Shown here piece by piece: positions 12,184 to 22,338 of a DNA stretch of 64,000 nucleotides. The number at the start of each line of letters is the position of its first letter. The first letter of the stretch is position 1. The translations under genes and the position numbers were made by a program. A model generated the notes under the pieces. That model ran no database searches, had not been told where the DNA came from, and saw only the letters and a program-made list of their open reading frames with translations. The stretch is from Pseudomonas taiwanensis (GTDB lineage Bacteria > Pseudomonadota > Gammaproteobacteria > Pseudomonadales > Pseudomonadaceae): contig NZ_QJRF01000060.1 of NCBI RefSeq assembly GCF_013393345.1, positions 124,001 through 188,000 on the forward strand, in the 5' to 3' direction.

Positions 12184-14331
12184 TTAGCCGAAAAACTTCT
12201 GGCCGTTCTTGGCCATTTCGCGAAGCTTGGCGGTCGGGTGGTACAGCGCGCCCAGGTCGGCGTACTTGTCGGCCAGGGCCACGAACTCGGCCACACCGAT
12301 GCTGTCGATGTAGCGCAGCGCACCACCACGGAAGGGCGGGAAGCCGATGCCGTAGATCAGGCCCATATCGGCCTCGGCAGCGGTCGATACGATGCCGTCT
12401 TCCAGGCAGCGCACGGTCTCCAGGCACAGCGGGATCATCATGAAGTTGATGATGTCCTCGTCGGTCAGCTCACGCTGCTCCTTGACGATCGACTTCAGCA
12501 CTTCGTAGGCAACCGGGTCGGTGACCTTCTTCGGCTTGCCGCGCTTGTCGGTTTCGTAGGCGTAGAAGCCCTTGCCGTTCTTCTGACCCAGGCGGTTGGC
12601 GTCGTACATGACGTCAACGGCGGTCTTGCCTTCCACAGCCATACGATCCGGGAAGCCTTCAGCCATTACATCGCGGCCATGGTGGCCGGTGTCGATGCCG
12701 ACCACGTCGGACAGGTACGCCGGGCCCATGGGCCAGCCGAACTTCTCCATGATCTTGTCGATGCGGACGAAGTCGACGCCGAACTCCAGCAACTTGGCGA
12801 AACCGCCGAAGTACGGGAACAGCACGCGGTTCACCAGGAAGCCGGGGCAGTCGTTGACCACGATCGGGTTCTTGCCCATTTTCTTGGCAAAGGCAACGGT
12901 GGTGGCGACAGCCACTTCGCTGGACTTCTCGCCACGGATCACTTCAACCAGCGGCATCATGTGCACCGGGTTGAAGAAGTGCATGCCGACGAAGTTCTCC
13001 GGACGCTTCAGGGCCTGGGCCAGGTAGCTGATGGAGATGGTGGAGGTGTTGGAAGCGATGATGGCGTCTTCGCGAACATGGCCTTCCACCTCGGCGAGCA
13101 CAGCGTGCTTGACCTTCGGGTTCTCGACCACTGCTTCAACCACGATGTCGACGTTGCCGAAATCACCGTAGGACATGGTCGGGCGAATCGCGTTCAGCGC
13201 TTCAGCCATCTTCTCGGGCTTCATGCGGCCTTTCTCGACGCGCTTGCCGAGCAGCTTGGAAGCTTCGTTCAGACCCATCTGGATACCCTCTTCGCGGATA
13301 TCCTTCATCAGGATCGGAGTGCCCTTGGAAGCGGACTGGTAGGCGATGCCGCCACCCATGATGCCGGCGCCGAGAACGGCAGCCAGTTTCACGTCTTTGG
13401 CAGCTTCGTCGTACTGCTTGCCCTTTTTCTTCAGCTCCTGATCGTTCAGGAACAGGCCGATCAGGCTGGTGGCGACCGAAGTCTTGGCCAGCTTCACGAA
13501 ACCGGCGGCTTCCACTTCCAGAGCCTTGTCACGACCGAAGTTAGCGGCCTTCTGGATGGTCTTGATGGCTTCGACCGGAGCCGGGTAGTTCGGGCCGGCC
13601 TGACCAGCGACGAAGCCCTTGGCGGTTTCGAAGGCCATCATCTGTTCGATGGCATTGAGCTTCAGCTTCTCCAGCTTGGGCTGACGCTTGGCCTTGAAGT
13701 CCAGCTCGCCGGAAATGGCGCGCTTGACCAGGTCCAGGGCAGCGGCCGGCAGCAGCTCGGGAGTGACAACGGCGTCAACGGCGCCGACTTTCAGGGCGTC
13801 TTCGGCACGATTTTCCTTGCCGGAAGCGATCCACTCGATGGCGTTATCGGTACCGATGATGCGCGGCAGGCGCACGGTGCCGCCGAAGCCCGGGTAGATA
13901 CCCAGCTTGACTTCCGGCAGACCGATCTTGGCGACAGTGCTCATCACGCGGTAGTCAGCTGCGAGGCACATTTCCAGGCCGCCACCCAGGGCGATGCCGT
14001 TGATAGCGACAACGGTGGGGACTTCGAGGTCTTCGAAGGCGCTGAAGATCTTGTTGGCTTCGAGGTTGCCCGCCACCAGCTCTTCATCAGGCAGCTGGAA
14101 GTTATCGACGAATTCAGTGATATCGGCGCCGACGATGAAGACGTCCTTGCCGCTGCTGACGATAACGCCCTTGACCGAAGCGTCGGCCTTGATGGCTGCA
14201 ACTGCATCACGCAGTTCATTCAGGGTGAGGCGGTTGAACTTGTTGACGGACTCACCCTTGAGGTCGAACTTCAGTTCGACGATACCGCCCTCAAGAGCCT
14301 TAACCGTGATGGCTTTACCTTCGTAAATCAT
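12184..14331 (-). CDS. fadB: Multifunctional fatty acid oxidation alpha subunit FadB
   Basis: 715 residues with enoyl-CoA hydratase/isomerase activity in the N-terminal third ([15 protein letters not shown]; crotonase oxyanion-hole segments) and a 3-hydroxyacyl-CoA dehydrogenase in the rest ([14 protein letters not shown] dinucleotide fold; [27 protein letters not shown]). The ATG at 14331 follows GGAGATCAG. The frame remains open 103 codons upstream, but that stretch holds the promoter and operator. First gene of the PsrA-controlled fadBA operon. Confidence 0.97.
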   Translation of the reverse strand: MIYEGKAITVKALEGGIVELKFDLKGESVNKFNRLTLNELRDAVAAIKADASVKGVIVSSGKDVFIVGADITEFVDNFQLPDEELVAGNLEANKIFSAFEDLEVPTVVAINGIALGGGLEMCLAADYRVMSTVAKIGLPEVKLGIYPGFGGTVRLPRIIGTDNAIEWIASGKENRAEDALKVGAVDAVVTPELLPAAALDLVKRAISGELDFKAKRQPKLEKLKLNAIEQMMAFETAKGFVAGQAGPNYPAPVEAIKTIQKAANFGRDKALEVEAAGFVKLAKTSVATSLIGLFLNDQELKKKGKQYDEAAKDVKLAAVLGAGIMGGGIAYQSASKGTPILMKDIREEGIQMGLNEASKLLGKRVEKGRMKPEKMAEALNAIRPTMSYGDFGNVDIVVEAVVENPKVKHAVLAEVEGHVREDAIIASNTSTISISYLAQALKRPENFVGMHFFNPVHMMPLVEVIRGEKSSEVAVATTVAFAKKMGKNPIVVNDCPGFLVNRVLFPYFGGFAKLLEFGVDFVRIDKIMEKFGWPMGPAYLSDVVGIDTGHHGRDVMAEGFPDRMAVEGKTAVDVMYDANRLGQKNGKGFYAYETDKRGKPKKVTDPVAYEVLKSIVKEQRELTDEDIINFMMIPLCLETVRCLEDGIVSTAAEADMGLIYGIGFPPFRGGALRYIDSIGVAEFVALADKYADLGALYHPTAKLREMAKNGQKFFG

Positions 14332-14457
14332 CAACTGATCTCCACGGTTTGGGAAACTGGACTGTACGCATCGGAGCCAACCGGCGGACTCGCTTCCCGG
14401 CGCTGCCGGAGCATAGTCCCGATCGATCCGGCACACCCACCGATGCGATATTCGGGC

Positions 14458-14486
14458 TGTATGGCTAGAAACGTCATACAAGACAA
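14458..14486 (-). promoter_or_regulatory. fadBA promoter
   Basis: On the minus strand TTGTCT (14481-14486) and CATACA (14458-14463) are 17 bases apart. The -35 element overlaps the end of the PsrA operator. Confidence 0.6.
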
Positions 14487-14510
14487 ACGCTTGATTCATA
14501 CGCCCGTTTG
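14484..14510 (-). promoter_or_regulatory. Double PsrA operator of fadBA
   Basis: Minus-strand reading: CAAAC-N4-GTATG interlocked with GAATC-N4-GTTTG through one shared G. Each box has one half-site that departs from the PsrA consensus. The 27-bp two-box layout is the same as at psrA. The 474-bp region from fadB to the divergent gene at 14806 otherwise shows no gene. Confidence 0.75.
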
Positions 14511-14805
14511 ATTTGGGTGAGCGCAGATTCAGGGAAAAGTCAGCGCTTGTCAATCGCGCAGCGTGACCGGCCGGCCACGATAAAACGGCTCTGCCACCAG
14601 CCTCGCCGCAACGCGGGCTGCACGGTCGAGACAAATTCACACTTTTGATTGCATCTCATCACGCTCACCGCGCATTGGCGGAAAAGCCGCCGGGAGGCCG
14701 CTGGCAAATTGCCTGTCCCACGGGTACATTCGTGCCACTCGATCCGCGAGGATTCGAACGCCAAAACAACAACAATCAAGGCCAATGGCCCACGGAGTCG
14801 TGCCA

Positions 14806-15612
14806 ATGACGAGCCGCCTGCTTGCCATTCTTCTGGGTACCCTGCTCACCCTTCCCGCTTTCGCCACTGCTCAGACTTCCTCGGCTGACAGCCTGCTCAA
14901 GCTCCATCAGATGCGCCTCGCCGCCCAGCGCAGCCTTGGCGACTTCTATATGTACAACGGCATGGAGGGCGATCAGCGCTACGCGCGCCTGATCGACGAG
15001 TCGGTGCAGAAGGCGGATGCGCGCCTGAAGGAACTGGGCGAAATGCCCGGGGAAGCGTCGAAAGCCCTGCACGCCCAGTTGACCCAGGAATGGCAGCACT
15101 ACAACAGCGAGCTGACCCGCCTGGTCACCTCACTCAAGCAACAAGGCTATACCGACCTGCAACCGGTGGCTGACCTGACCGCGCGCAACAAGCGCCTGAT
15201 GGACCTCTCCAACGAGCTCTACGCCAGGATCCAGCAGGAAGGTTCGACCCAGGTCCCGTCCCTGACGCAGCGCAGCCGCGACCAGAGCCTGCTGATGCAA
15301 ACCATCGCGGTGGACTACGCCTCCCGTAGCGCATCCATTGGCGGCAGTTTCATCGGCAGCAACGGCGGCAAGGGCATTGATGAGCTGGCCGGCCAGTTCG
15401 CCAACCAGCTGACCAGCCTGGAACAGGCCCCTCAAAACACGCCGGAGATTCGCCAGGCGCTGGATGGCATCAGCACCAAATGGCGCTACATCGAAAAATC
15501 GCTGAAGAACTACAACGAAAACAGCGTGCCGTTCCTCATCAACAAGTACTCGGACCGCATAATCGACGGCCTCGAAGACGTATCTGCCCGCTACTCCGCC
15601 GCCCAGAGCTGA
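14806..15612 (+). CDS. Predicted periplasmic helical protein
   Basis: 268 residues. The ATG at 14806 begins a typical signal peptide (MTSRLLAILLGTLLTLPAFATAQ, cleavage near A-Q-T). The mature part is long amphipathic helices with repeated heptads (LLKLHQMRLAAQRSLGDFYMY, NKRLMDLSNELYARIQQE), which recall four-helix-bundle sensor domains of the PilJ type but without a membrane anchor or signalling domain. It lies divergently from fadBA in the PA3015/PA3016 area. Function unknown; the domain resemblance is weak inference. Confidence 0.75.
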   Translation: MTSRLLAILLGTLLTLPAFATAQTSSADSLLKLHQMRLAAQRSLGDFYMYNGMEGDQRYARLIDESVQKADARLKELGEMPGEASKALHAQLTQEWQHYNSELTRLVTSLKQQGYTDLQPVADLTARNKRLMDLSNELYARIQQEGSTQVPSLTQRSRDQSLLMQTIAVDYASRSASIGGSFIGSNGGKGIDELAGQFANQLTSLEQAPQNTPEIRQALDGISTKWRYIEKSLKNYNENSVPFLINKYSDRIIDGLEDVSARYSAAQS

Positions 15613-15654
15613 GACAGCAATCGGCGCGATGGCATTCGCCCTCGCGCCCTCCCC

Positions 15655-16089
15655 TCAGGCCAGCGCCTTCAGCGTGTCGGCAATGCGCTGCAGGTCCTCC
15701 GCGGTCCCCCGCTCCCCCCAGTAGAGGGCAATCATCTGCGAGCTCGCTTCGACCTTGTAGACATCCTTCGGCAAGCCAGCCAGATGCGCCAGCACCGCTG
15801 CATCCTCGCAGGGCTCGCGCCACTGGTTCAGCCAGCTGCCTGGCTCGTTCTGCCAATAGCACCAGGCCTCGCGCCCGCGCAGGCGCGGTCGATGGTACTG
15901 CGCGCAGGAATGGGGAGGCTCCTGGACCAGCCAGTGCGGCCAGTCCTGGCGCGACAGCTGCATGGCCAATCCCATTCGCCGCGCTTGCAGCCGCAGTTCC
16001 ATACGACCTCGCTGCCCCTTGGACGGCACCAGCCAGACCAACGGACTGAGCATCGCCAGAAGCAGCAACAGGACGATCCAGAGGGTCAT
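15655..16089 (-). CDS. Single-pass inner membrane protein, unknown function
   Basis: 144 residues. An N-terminal membrane segment (WIVLLLLLAMLSPLVWLV, residues 4-21) is followed by a basic stretch and a cytoplasmic domain rich in Trp and Arg (WLVQEPPHSCAQYHRP, WCYWQNEPGSWLNQWREP). No known motif. It converges on the signal-peptide gene and is divergent from uspA. Looks like a conserved Pseudomonas hypothetical. Confidence 0.7.
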   Translation of the reverse strand: MTLWIVLLLLLAMLSPLVWLVPSKGQRGRMELRLQARRMGLAMQLSRQDWPHWLVQEPPHSCAQYHRPRLRGREAWCYWQNEPGSWLNQWREPCEDAAVLAHLAGLPKDVYKVEASSQMIALYWGERGTAEDLQRIADTLKALA

Positions 16090-16175
16090 AACGGTTATCT
16101 CCGCGCAAAAGCCTGTGTTAAACGTTTCGGAAAGCCATACTTGTGATCATGCGCAACCTTAAGGAGGAGTCACCC

Positions 16176-16616
16176 ATGACCTACCAGCACATTCTGGTCG
16201 CCGTAGACCTGACCGATGAATGCCATCCTGTGGTGCGTCGTGCCCAGGCGCTGGCCCAGGCCAGCAATGCCAAGCTGTCGCTGGTGCATATCGTCGAACC
16301 GATGGCCATGGCCTTCGGTGGCGACGTACCCATGGACCTGTCCATGCTCCAGCAGCAGCAGTTCGAACAGGCCCGGGAGCGCCTGCAGGGCTTCGCCGGC
16401 ATTTACTCCGAACTGAGCGCCGACCAGCGCCATCTGGCGTACGGCCAGCCTCGCCAGGAAATTCACCGCCTTGCAGAGGAACAGGGCTGCGACCTGATCG
16501 TTGTCGGCAGCCACGGCCGCCATGGCCTTGCCCTGCTGCTCGGCTCCACCGCCAACGACGTGCTCCACGGCGCGCCCTGTGACGTGCTCGCGGTCCGCCT
16601 GAAGAAACCTGAGTAA
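16176..16616 (+). CDS. Universal stress protein (UspA family)
   Basis: 146 residues, one Usp domain. Start MTYQHILVAVDLTDE with AAGGAGGAG before the ATG at 16176. The nucleotide-binding pattern G-x2-G-x9-G-S/T is present as GSHGRHGLALLLGSTANDV. Such proteins are small cytoplasmic dimers induced by growth arrest, and this ATP-binding type probably binds ATP. Stands alone; hairpin after the stop. Confidence 0.92.
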   Translation: MTYQHILVAVDLTDECHPVVRRAQALAQASNAKLSLVHIVEPMAMAFGGDVPMDLSMLQQQQFEQARERLQGFAGIYSELSADQRHLAYGQPRQEIHRLAEEQGCDLIVVGSHGRHGLALLLGSTANDVLHGAPCDVLAVRLKKPE

Positions 16617-16630
16617 ACCGACGCGACTCC

Positions 16631-16664
16631 GCGGGCGAAGGCTTCAGTCGAAGCCCTCGCCCGC
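16631..16664. terminator. Hairpin at convergent 3' ends
   Basis: GCGGGCGA (16631-16638) pairs with TCGCCCGC (16657-16664), and GGCTTC (16640-16645) with GAAGCC (16650-16655) over a four-base loop. It overlaps the last codons of the minus-strand gene and follows uspA. No T tract. Confidence 0.5.
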
Positions 16665-17330
16665 GCTCATCACTAGCGGTCGAATCTTCTGCAACTGGGT
16701 TTCCAGCGAATAGGTCATGCTGGATGCCATGGAGAAGAAGGTCAGGAAAGCCTTGAGGTTGGAGTCCCCTTCGCAGGTATCGTGGATACGCTGCCAGAAG
16801 GCCTGATTCACCAACTGCAATTGCTGGAACAGCCGCACCAGCCCTTTCAGCTCCCAGTCCGCATGACGCCCTTCCCGAAGGTTGAAATACTGCCGCGCGA
16901 GGTAGAGCGAAACCGCCCGCAGGATGAACTCCTGATTGCTGGCGAATGGCAGGTGTTGCTGCGCCATCGGCTTGAGCTTGCCCAGGACCGGGCAGGCGCT
17001 GGTAGCCATGATGACCCCCAGCAGGGCGCGCAGGCCCTCCTCCAACCCGACAACCTTGGCGTATTCACGATCCGGCGTACGCACCCAGACCTGCACCTTC
17101 TTGAAGGCCGGCAATCCCTGGAAGTCCTCGATCACCCGGTGCAGGTCCACCGCAGCCGGGCAATGACTGTGGATCTCGCGGCGTAGCGGGCAGTTGCTGC
17201 ACTGCTGGTGTTCCAGACGCGTCCACTTAGGCGCGCCAACAGCGCGCTCCTGGTCGTACTCACGATCCAGCTCGATGCGATAGCTGAACTCATGTACGTC
17301 ATCCAGGCTGATGCGGTATTCGATGGCCAT
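16644..17330 (-). CDS. Conserved cysteine-containing protein (PA3018-like)
   Basis: 228 residues, no signal peptide or membrane segment. The N-terminal third has a compact Cys/His cluster (CSNCPLRREIHSHCPA, residues about 44-60), spaced C-x2-C-x9-H-C, that could bind a metal or iron-sulfur cluster. The rest is helical. I recall homologues annotated as DUF6901. It is 20 bases from the uup stop and probably co-transcribed with it. Function unknown; the metal-site idea is inference. Confidence 0.72.
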   Translation of the reverse strand: MAIEYRISLDDVHEFSYRIELDREYDQERAVGAPKWTRLEHQQCSNCPLRREIHSHCPAAVDLHRVIEDFQGLPAFKKVQVWVRTPDREYAKVVGLEEGLRALLGVIMATSACPVLGKLKPMAQQHLPFASNQEFILRAVSLYLARQYFNLREGRHADWELKGLVRLFQQLQLVNQAFWQRIHDTCEGDSNLKAFLTFFSMASSMTYSLETQLQKIRPLVMSAGEGFD

Positions 17331-17350
17331 GGGCTCTCCGGCTCACTTCC

Positions 17351-19264
17351 TCAACTGTCTTCCAGTTCCGCCCAGCGTTCGATCAGGCGGTCCAGTTCCT
17401 TCTGCAAGCCATCCAGCCGTTCCAGCACCACGCGAGTCTGCTCCGGCGGACGCTGATAGAAGGCCGGGTCGGAAATTTCTTCCTGTAGCTTCGCCTGCTC
17501 GGTTTCCAGGGCTTCGATCTGCCCCGGAATCGCTTCCAGTTCGCGTTGAAGCTTATAGCTCAGCTTCTGTTTCGGAGCTTCGGCTACCGCCGCCTTGGCC
17601 ATCGACGCAGGCTCGGCAGCCTTAGGCGCCTCGGCCTTGGCCTCGCGACCTTCGCCAACGCCCAGCAGACGCGGCGAACCGCCCTGGCGCAGCCAGTCCT
17701 GATAACCGCCGACGTACTCGCGCACGCGGCCATTACCTTCGAACACCAGCGTGCTGGTGACCACGTTGTCGAGGAACGCCCGGTCGTGGCTGACCATCAG
17801 CACGGTGCCAGGGAAGTTCAGCAGCACCTCTTCGAGCAGTTCCAGGGTTTCCACGTCCAGGTCGTTGGTCGGTTCGTCCAGCACCAGCAGGTTGGCCGGC
17901 TTGCTGAACAACTTGGCGAGCAACAGTCGTGCCCGTTCACCACCGGACAACGCCTTCACCGGCGTGCGGGCGCGCTGCGGACTGAACAGGAAGTCACCCA
18001 GGTAGCTCAGCACGTGGCGGTTCTGGCCGTCGATGGAGATGAAATCGCGACCTTCGGAGATGTTATCGATTACGGTTTTTTCCAGATCCAACTGGTGACG
18101 CAGCTGGTCGAAATACGCCACTTCGAGGCGAGTACCGATCTCGATACTGCCACTGGTGGGCTGGAGATCACCCAGCAGCAGCTTGAGCAGTGTGGTCTTG
18201 CCAGTTCCGTTGGCGCCCAGCAGGCCGATACGGTCGGAGCGCTGCAGCACCAGGTTGAAATCGCGGATCAGCGGCTCGCCGCCCGGATGGGCGAAGCCGA
18301 CATTCTCCGCCACCATCACCTGCTTGCCGGATTTCTCCGCTGCGTCCAACTGGATCGTCGCCTTGCCCTGCCGCTCACGACGCTCTGAACGTTCGACACG
18401 CATCGCCTTGAGCGCACGCACCCGGCCTTCGTTACGGGTACGACGGGCCTTGATGCCCTGGCGAATCCAGACTTCTTCCTGGGCCAGGCGTTTGTCGAAC
18501 AGGGCATTGGCCACTTCTTCCGCCGCCAGCTGCTGTTCCTTGTGCACCAGGAAGCTGGCGTAGTCGCCGTTCCAGTCGATCAGGTGGCCACGGTCCAGTT
18601 CGAGGATGCGGGTGGCCAGGTTCTGCAGGAAGGAACGGTCGTGGGTGATGAACAGCACCGCGCCGTTGAAACCAAGCAGGGCTTCTTCCAGCCAGGCGAT
18701 GGCGCCAATGTCCAGATGGTTGGTGGGCTCGTCGAGCAGCAGCAGGTCCGGCTCGGCCACCAGCGCCTGGGCCAGCAATACCCTGCGGCGCCAGCCACCG
18801 GAAAGTTCGGCCAGGGTCTTGTCCGCAGGCAACTGCAAGCGGCTCAGGGTACTGTCCACCAGCTGCTGCAAACGCCAGCCGTCGCGGGCCTCGAGTTCCT
18901 GCTGGACGTGGGCCAGCTTGGTCAGGTCGGCCTCGGACTGGATGTGCAGGCTGAGGTGATGATATTCGGCCAGCAGTGCACCAACGCCAGCCAGACCTTC
19001 GGCAACCACGTCGAACACGGTGCGGTCATCGGCAAGCGGCAGCTCCTGGGGCAATTCGCCGATCTTCAAGGCGGGTGCACGCCAGATCTCGCCGTCATCG
19101 GCGAACTGGTCGCCCTTGACCAGACGCAGCAGGCTGGACTTGCCGGTGCCGTTGCGGCCGATGATGCACACGCGCTCGCCACGGGCGATCTGCCAGGACA
19201 CCTTATCCAGCAGCGGCATGGCGCCGTAGGCAAGAGATACGTCGGTGAACTTGAGCAGCGTCAT
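17351..19264 (-). CDS. uup: ABC-F ATPase, Uup-like
   Basis: 637 residues with two ABC domains and no membrane part. Walker A motifs GRNGTGKSS and GANGTGKTT, signatures LSGGWRRR and LSGGERAR, and Walker B LLLDEPTNHLD and LVLDEPTNDLD are all intact. A basic linker joins the domains, and the last 90 residues form a coiled coil typical of Uup (LQRELEAIPGQIEALETEQAKL). ABC-F proteins act on the ribosome; Uup also affects precise transposon excision in E. coli. The ATG at 19264 is the family start. Confidence 0.93.
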   Translation of the reverse strand: MTLLKFTDVSLAYGAMPLLDKVSWQIARGERVCIIGRNGTGKSSLLRLVKGDQFADDGEIWRAPALKIGELPQELPLADDRTVFDVVAEGLAGVGALLAEYHHLSLHIQSEADLTKLAHVQQELEARDGWRLQQLVDSTLSRLQLPADKTLAELSGGWRRRVLLAQALVAEPDLLLLDEPTNHLDIGAIAWLEEALLGFNGAVLFITHDRSFLQNLATRILELDRGHLIDWNGDYASFLVHKEQQLAAEEVANALFDKRLAQEEVWIRQGIKARRTRNEGRVRALKAMRVERSERRERQGKATIQLDAAEKSGKQVMVAENVGFAHPGGEPLIRDFNLVLQRSDRIGLLGANGTGKTTLLKLLLGDLQPTSGSIEIGTRLEVAYFDQLRHQLDLEKTVIDNISEGRDFISIDGQNRHVLSYLGDFLFSPQRARTPVKALSGGERARLLLAKLFSKPANLLVLDEPTNDLDVETLELLEEVLLNFPGTVLMVSHDRAFLDNVVTSTLVFEGNGRVREYVGGYQDWLRQGGSPRLLGVGEGREAKAEAPKAAEPASMAKAAVAEAPKQKLSYKLQRELEAIPGQIEALETEQAKLQEEISDPAFYQRPPEQTRVVLERLDGLQKELDRLIERWAELEDS

Positions 19265-19449
19265 GTGGGGCCTCCGGGATAAGGGCGCGCATTCTACCCG
19301 ACTTGCCACACCGTCTCTCGGGCATTTTTTACCGCTGGTTTCCCCTGCTGGCGCAATGCTTTAACCGGCTCGTCGCAGAAGCTAAGCTAGGCGCTATTCG
19401 ATGTCCCGAAACGGGGCATTCATAACGATATATCTGCCTCGGAAGTGTC

Positions 19450-21384
19450 ATGCGCGGTCGTCTGCTCAGCCTGTTTTCCTGTTTGCTCCTGTCTACGGTC
19501 GGCCTGCAAGGCGCTCAGGCCGCCTCGGCGTCCCTCACACAACAACGACTGATGTACGACGAGGCCAAGCGCGCCCTGGCCAAGGGTGATTCTGGCCCCT
19601 ACCAGCGTTATGCCAATGCGCTGCGCGATTACCCGCTGGAGCCGTACCTGGCCTATGACGAGCTGACCGCCCGTCTGAAATGGGCGAGCAACGACGAAAT
19701 CGAGAAATTCCTCGCCGAACACGGCGACCTTCCCCAGGCTGGCTGGATGAAGCTGCGCTGGTTGCGCTGGCTGGCCGAGCGCGGCGAATGGCAGACCTTC
19801 ATCAACTACTACGACCCCAAGCTCAACTTCACCGAACTGGACTGCCTGTTCGGCCAGTACCAGCTCAAGCACGGCATGAAGAAGGAAGGCTACGCCACCG
19901 CCAAGAAGCTCTGGCTGGTAGGCAAATCCCAACCCGAGGCGTGCGATGTGCTGTTCGGCATGTGGAGCGCCGAAGGACAACTGACCGAGGAGCTGCGCTG
20001 GAAGCGCGCCAAGCTGGCGGCTGAAGCGCGCAATTACGGCCTGGCCAACCACCTGGTGAAAACCATGCCGCGCCTGGGCACCCAGGGCAAGCTGATGGTA
20101 GAAGTGGCGCAGAAGCCGCAGATATTGAGCCAGACCGGGCGCTTCGTTCCCGCCGATCGCCACACGGCCGATGCGGCCGGCCTCGGCTTGCGCCGCCTGG
20201 CACGCCAGGACCCGGAGAAAGCGCTGAGCCTGCTGGAGGTCTATACGGCCCGCCTGCCTTTCTCCAAGGAGGAGAAGGTCGCCATCGCCCGCGAAATCGG
20301 CCTGACACTGGCCAAGCGTTTCGATTCGCGCGCCCTGAAGGTCATGGCCCAGTACGACCCCGAGCTGCGCGACAACACCGTCAGCGAATGGCGTGCGCGC
20401 CTGCTCCTGCGCCTGGGGCGCTGGGATGACGCCTACCAACTGACCCGGCAGATGCCCGAAGACCTGGCCAAGACCAACCGTTGGCGCTATTGGCAGGCCC
20501 GCACCCTGCAACTGGCGCAGCCCCAGAGCCAGCAACCGGTTCCGCTGTACCAGCCGGTGGCCCGCGAACGCGACTTCTACGGTTTCATGGCCGCCGACCG
20601 TATCCAGGCGCCCTATCAGTTGAACAACAAACCTCTGGCCATTGATCCGAAGGTCATGCAGAAAGTGCGCAACACCGCCGGCATCCGCCGTGCGCTGGAG
20701 TTCCATGATCGCGGCGAGATCGTCAACGGTCGCCGCGAGTGGTACCACGTCAGCCGTCTCTTCGACCGCGATGAGATGGTGGCCCAGGCCAAGATCGCCT
20801 ACGACTTGCAATGGTACTTCCCGGCCATCCGCACCATCAGCCAGGCACAGTACTGGGATGACCTGGATATCCGTTTCCCGATGGCCCACCGCTCGGCTCT
20901 GACCCAGCAGGCGAAGATTCGTGGCCTGCATTCCAGCTGGGTATTCGCCATCACGCGCCAGGAAAGCGCCTTCATGGCCGACGCGCGCTCCGGTGTCGGC
21001 GCCATGGGCCTGATGCAGCTGATGCCCGGTACGGCCAAGGAAACCGCGCGCAAGTTCGGCATTCCTCTGGGCTCGCCGAAGCAGGCGTTCAACCCCGACG
21101 TCAACATCCAGCTCGGCGCCGCTTACCTGAGCCAGGTCCACGGCCAGTTCAACGGCAACCGCGTGCTCGCTTCGGCCGCTTACAACGCGGGCCCGGGTCG
21201 CGTGCGCCAGTGGCTGAAGGGTGCTGACCACCTGTCCTACGATGTCTGGGTGGAATCCATCCCCTTCGACGAAACCCGCCAGTACGTGCAGAACGTGCTG
21301 TCCTACTCGGTGATCTACGGGCACAAGCTGAACGCCCCGCAGCCCCTGGTGGACTGGCATGAGCGATACTTCGACGACCAGTGA
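19450..21384 (+). CDS. slt: Soluble lytic murein transglycosylase
   Basis: 644 residues, the size of Slt70. A signal peptide (residues 1-25, ending QAASA) sends it to the periplasm. Residues about 30-440 are the alpha-helical U and L superhelix; the catalytic SLT domain is near 480-600, with the Glu in SWVFAITRQESAF and the following GAMGLMQLMPGTA and AAYNAGPGRV motifs. It cuts the MurNAc-GlcNAc bond to form 1,6-anhydro ends, the substrates that NagZ later recycles. Monocistronic, with its own terminator. Confidence 0.96.
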   Translation: MRGRLLSLFSCLLLSTVGLQGAQAASASLTQQRLMYDEAKRALAKGDSGPYQRYANALRDYPLEPYLAYDELTARLKWASNDEIEKFLAEHGDLPQAGWMKLRWLRWLAERGEWQTFINYYDPKLNFTELDCLFGQYQLKHGMKKEGYATAKKLWLVGKSQPEACDVLFGMWSAEGQLTEELRWKRAKLAAEARNYGLANHLVKTMPRLGTQGKLMVEVAQKPQILSQTGRFVPADRHTADAAGLGLRRLARQDPEKALSLLEVYTARLPFSKEEKVAIAREIGLTLAKRFDSRALKVMAQYDPELRDNTVSEWRARLLLRLGRWDDAYQLTRQMPEDLAKTNRWRYWQARTLQLAQPQSQQPVPLYQPVARERDFYGFMAADRIQAPYQLNNKPLAIDPKVMQKVRNTAGIRRALEFHDRGEIVNGRREWYHVSRLFDRDEMVAQAKIAYDLQWYFPAIRTISQAQYWDDLDIRFPMAHRSALTQQAKIRGLHSSWVFAITRQESAFMADARSGVGAMGLMQLMPGTAKETARKFGIPLGSPKQAFNPDVNIQLGAAYLSQVHGQFNGNRVLASAAYNAGPGRVRQWLKGADHLSYDVWVESIPFDETRQYVQNVLSYSVIYGHKLNAPQPLVDWHERYFDDQ

Positions 21385-21393
21385 AACAAAGAA

Positions 21394-21417
21394 AAAGGGC
21401 GCCACGCGGCGCCCTTT
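21394..21417 (+). terminator. slt terminator
   Basis: AAAGGGCGCC (21394-21403), loop ACGC, GGCGCCCTTT (21408-21417), ten bases after the slt stop. Intrinsic terminator. Confidence 0.9.
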
Positions 21418-21427
21418 CTCATCGTAG

Positions 21428-21445
21428 GGTGGGCTTCAGCCCACC
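21428..21445. repeat. REP-like palindrome
   Basis: GGTGGGCT-N2-AGCCCACC just after the slt terminator, in the form of a common Pseudomonas extragenic repeat. Confidence 0.6.
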
Positions 21446-21466
21446 AACACACCCTGCACCGATCCG

Positions 21467-22270
21467 CTACTCCAGCACTTCGACTTCCATCCCCACTTCC
21501 AGCACGCCGGCGCTGCGGTTGATCAGGTTCTGCCCAAAGTAGACCTCGCCTTCCCGCTCGCGGTAGGTCTTGAGGGTGGTCAGCGGTTCACGGTCGGCAC
21601 TGCGCTCTCCGGTCGCCGGATCGATGGTGGTGAGAATGCAGCGGCTACAACCCTTGGCGACACTGAATTCGATACCACCAATGCGGATACGCTTCCAGCC
21701 ATCCTCGGCGTAGGCATCGCTGCCCTCCACCACCAGGTTCGGGCGAAAACGCAGCATCTCCAGAGGCCGTCCTACCCGTTCGCTCAGGTCCTCCAGCGAC
21801 GCCTGGCCAATCAGCAACAGCGGGAAACCATCGGCGAAGCCCACCTTCTCTTCCGGCAACAGACTGCCGGGTATGTCCCGCGCCCGGTGCTCCGGCACAT
21901 GGACCAGACGGCACGCCTTGCCAAGGAAATCGCTGAGCCATTGCGCCGCTTCGTCACCGGCATCGGGCACATGCATCGGCGCGCCCCAGACGAAGGTGCC
22001 GCGCAGATTGTTGTCCGGTTCTGGCAGCGGCACGTCAAGGGCAGGCTGCCCCTGTGTGCTCAGGGTCAGGCCGCCGGCATCGTTCCACCGCGCCGACAGC
22101 TGGGACATGTGAGGAAAGGCGCGCTGGGTCAGGAAACGGCCGTTTTCAGCGTCCACCAGCATCCAGCGGCGGTCACCTGCCAGGCCCAGGGCATCCAGCC
22201 GGGCGTGTTGCAGGGGTTCGCCAATGGCGGACTTCATGGGGTAACGATAAAGGGAGGAGAGACGCAACAT
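21467..22270 (-). CDS. MOSC domain protein (YcbX/mARC-like)
   Basis: 267 residues. An N-terminal beta-barrel domain (MLRLSSLYRYPMKSAIGEPL, with DRRWMLVD) is followed by a MOSC domain with the conserved Cys in GCSRCILTTIDPATGERS. YcbX-type proteins bind the molybdenum cofactor through this Cys and reduce N-hydroxylated compounds; unlike E. coli YcbX I see no C-terminal ferredoxin domain, so an external electron donor would be needed. ATG at 22270; the upstream extension of 12 codons lacks a ribosome site. Confidence 0.88.
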   Translation of the reverse strand: MLRLSSLYRYPMKSAIGEPLQHARLDALGLAGDRRWMLVDAENGRFLTQRAFPHMSQLSARWNDAGGLTLSTQGQPALDVPLPEPDNNLRGTFVWGAPMHVPDAGDEAAQWLSDFLGKACRLVHVPEHRARDIPGSLLPEEKVGFADGFPLLLIGQASLEDLSERVGRPLEMLRFRPNLVVEGSDAYAEDGWKRIRIGGIEFSVAKGCSRCILTTIDPATGERSADREPLTTLKTYREREGEVYFGQNLINRSAGVLEVGMEVEVLE

Positions 22271-22338
22271 GGCTGGCTTCCTGATCAGCGTTCGAGCGAA
22301 ACCCACCTTATACGCAGCCGACCCCGCTCACCTCAAGC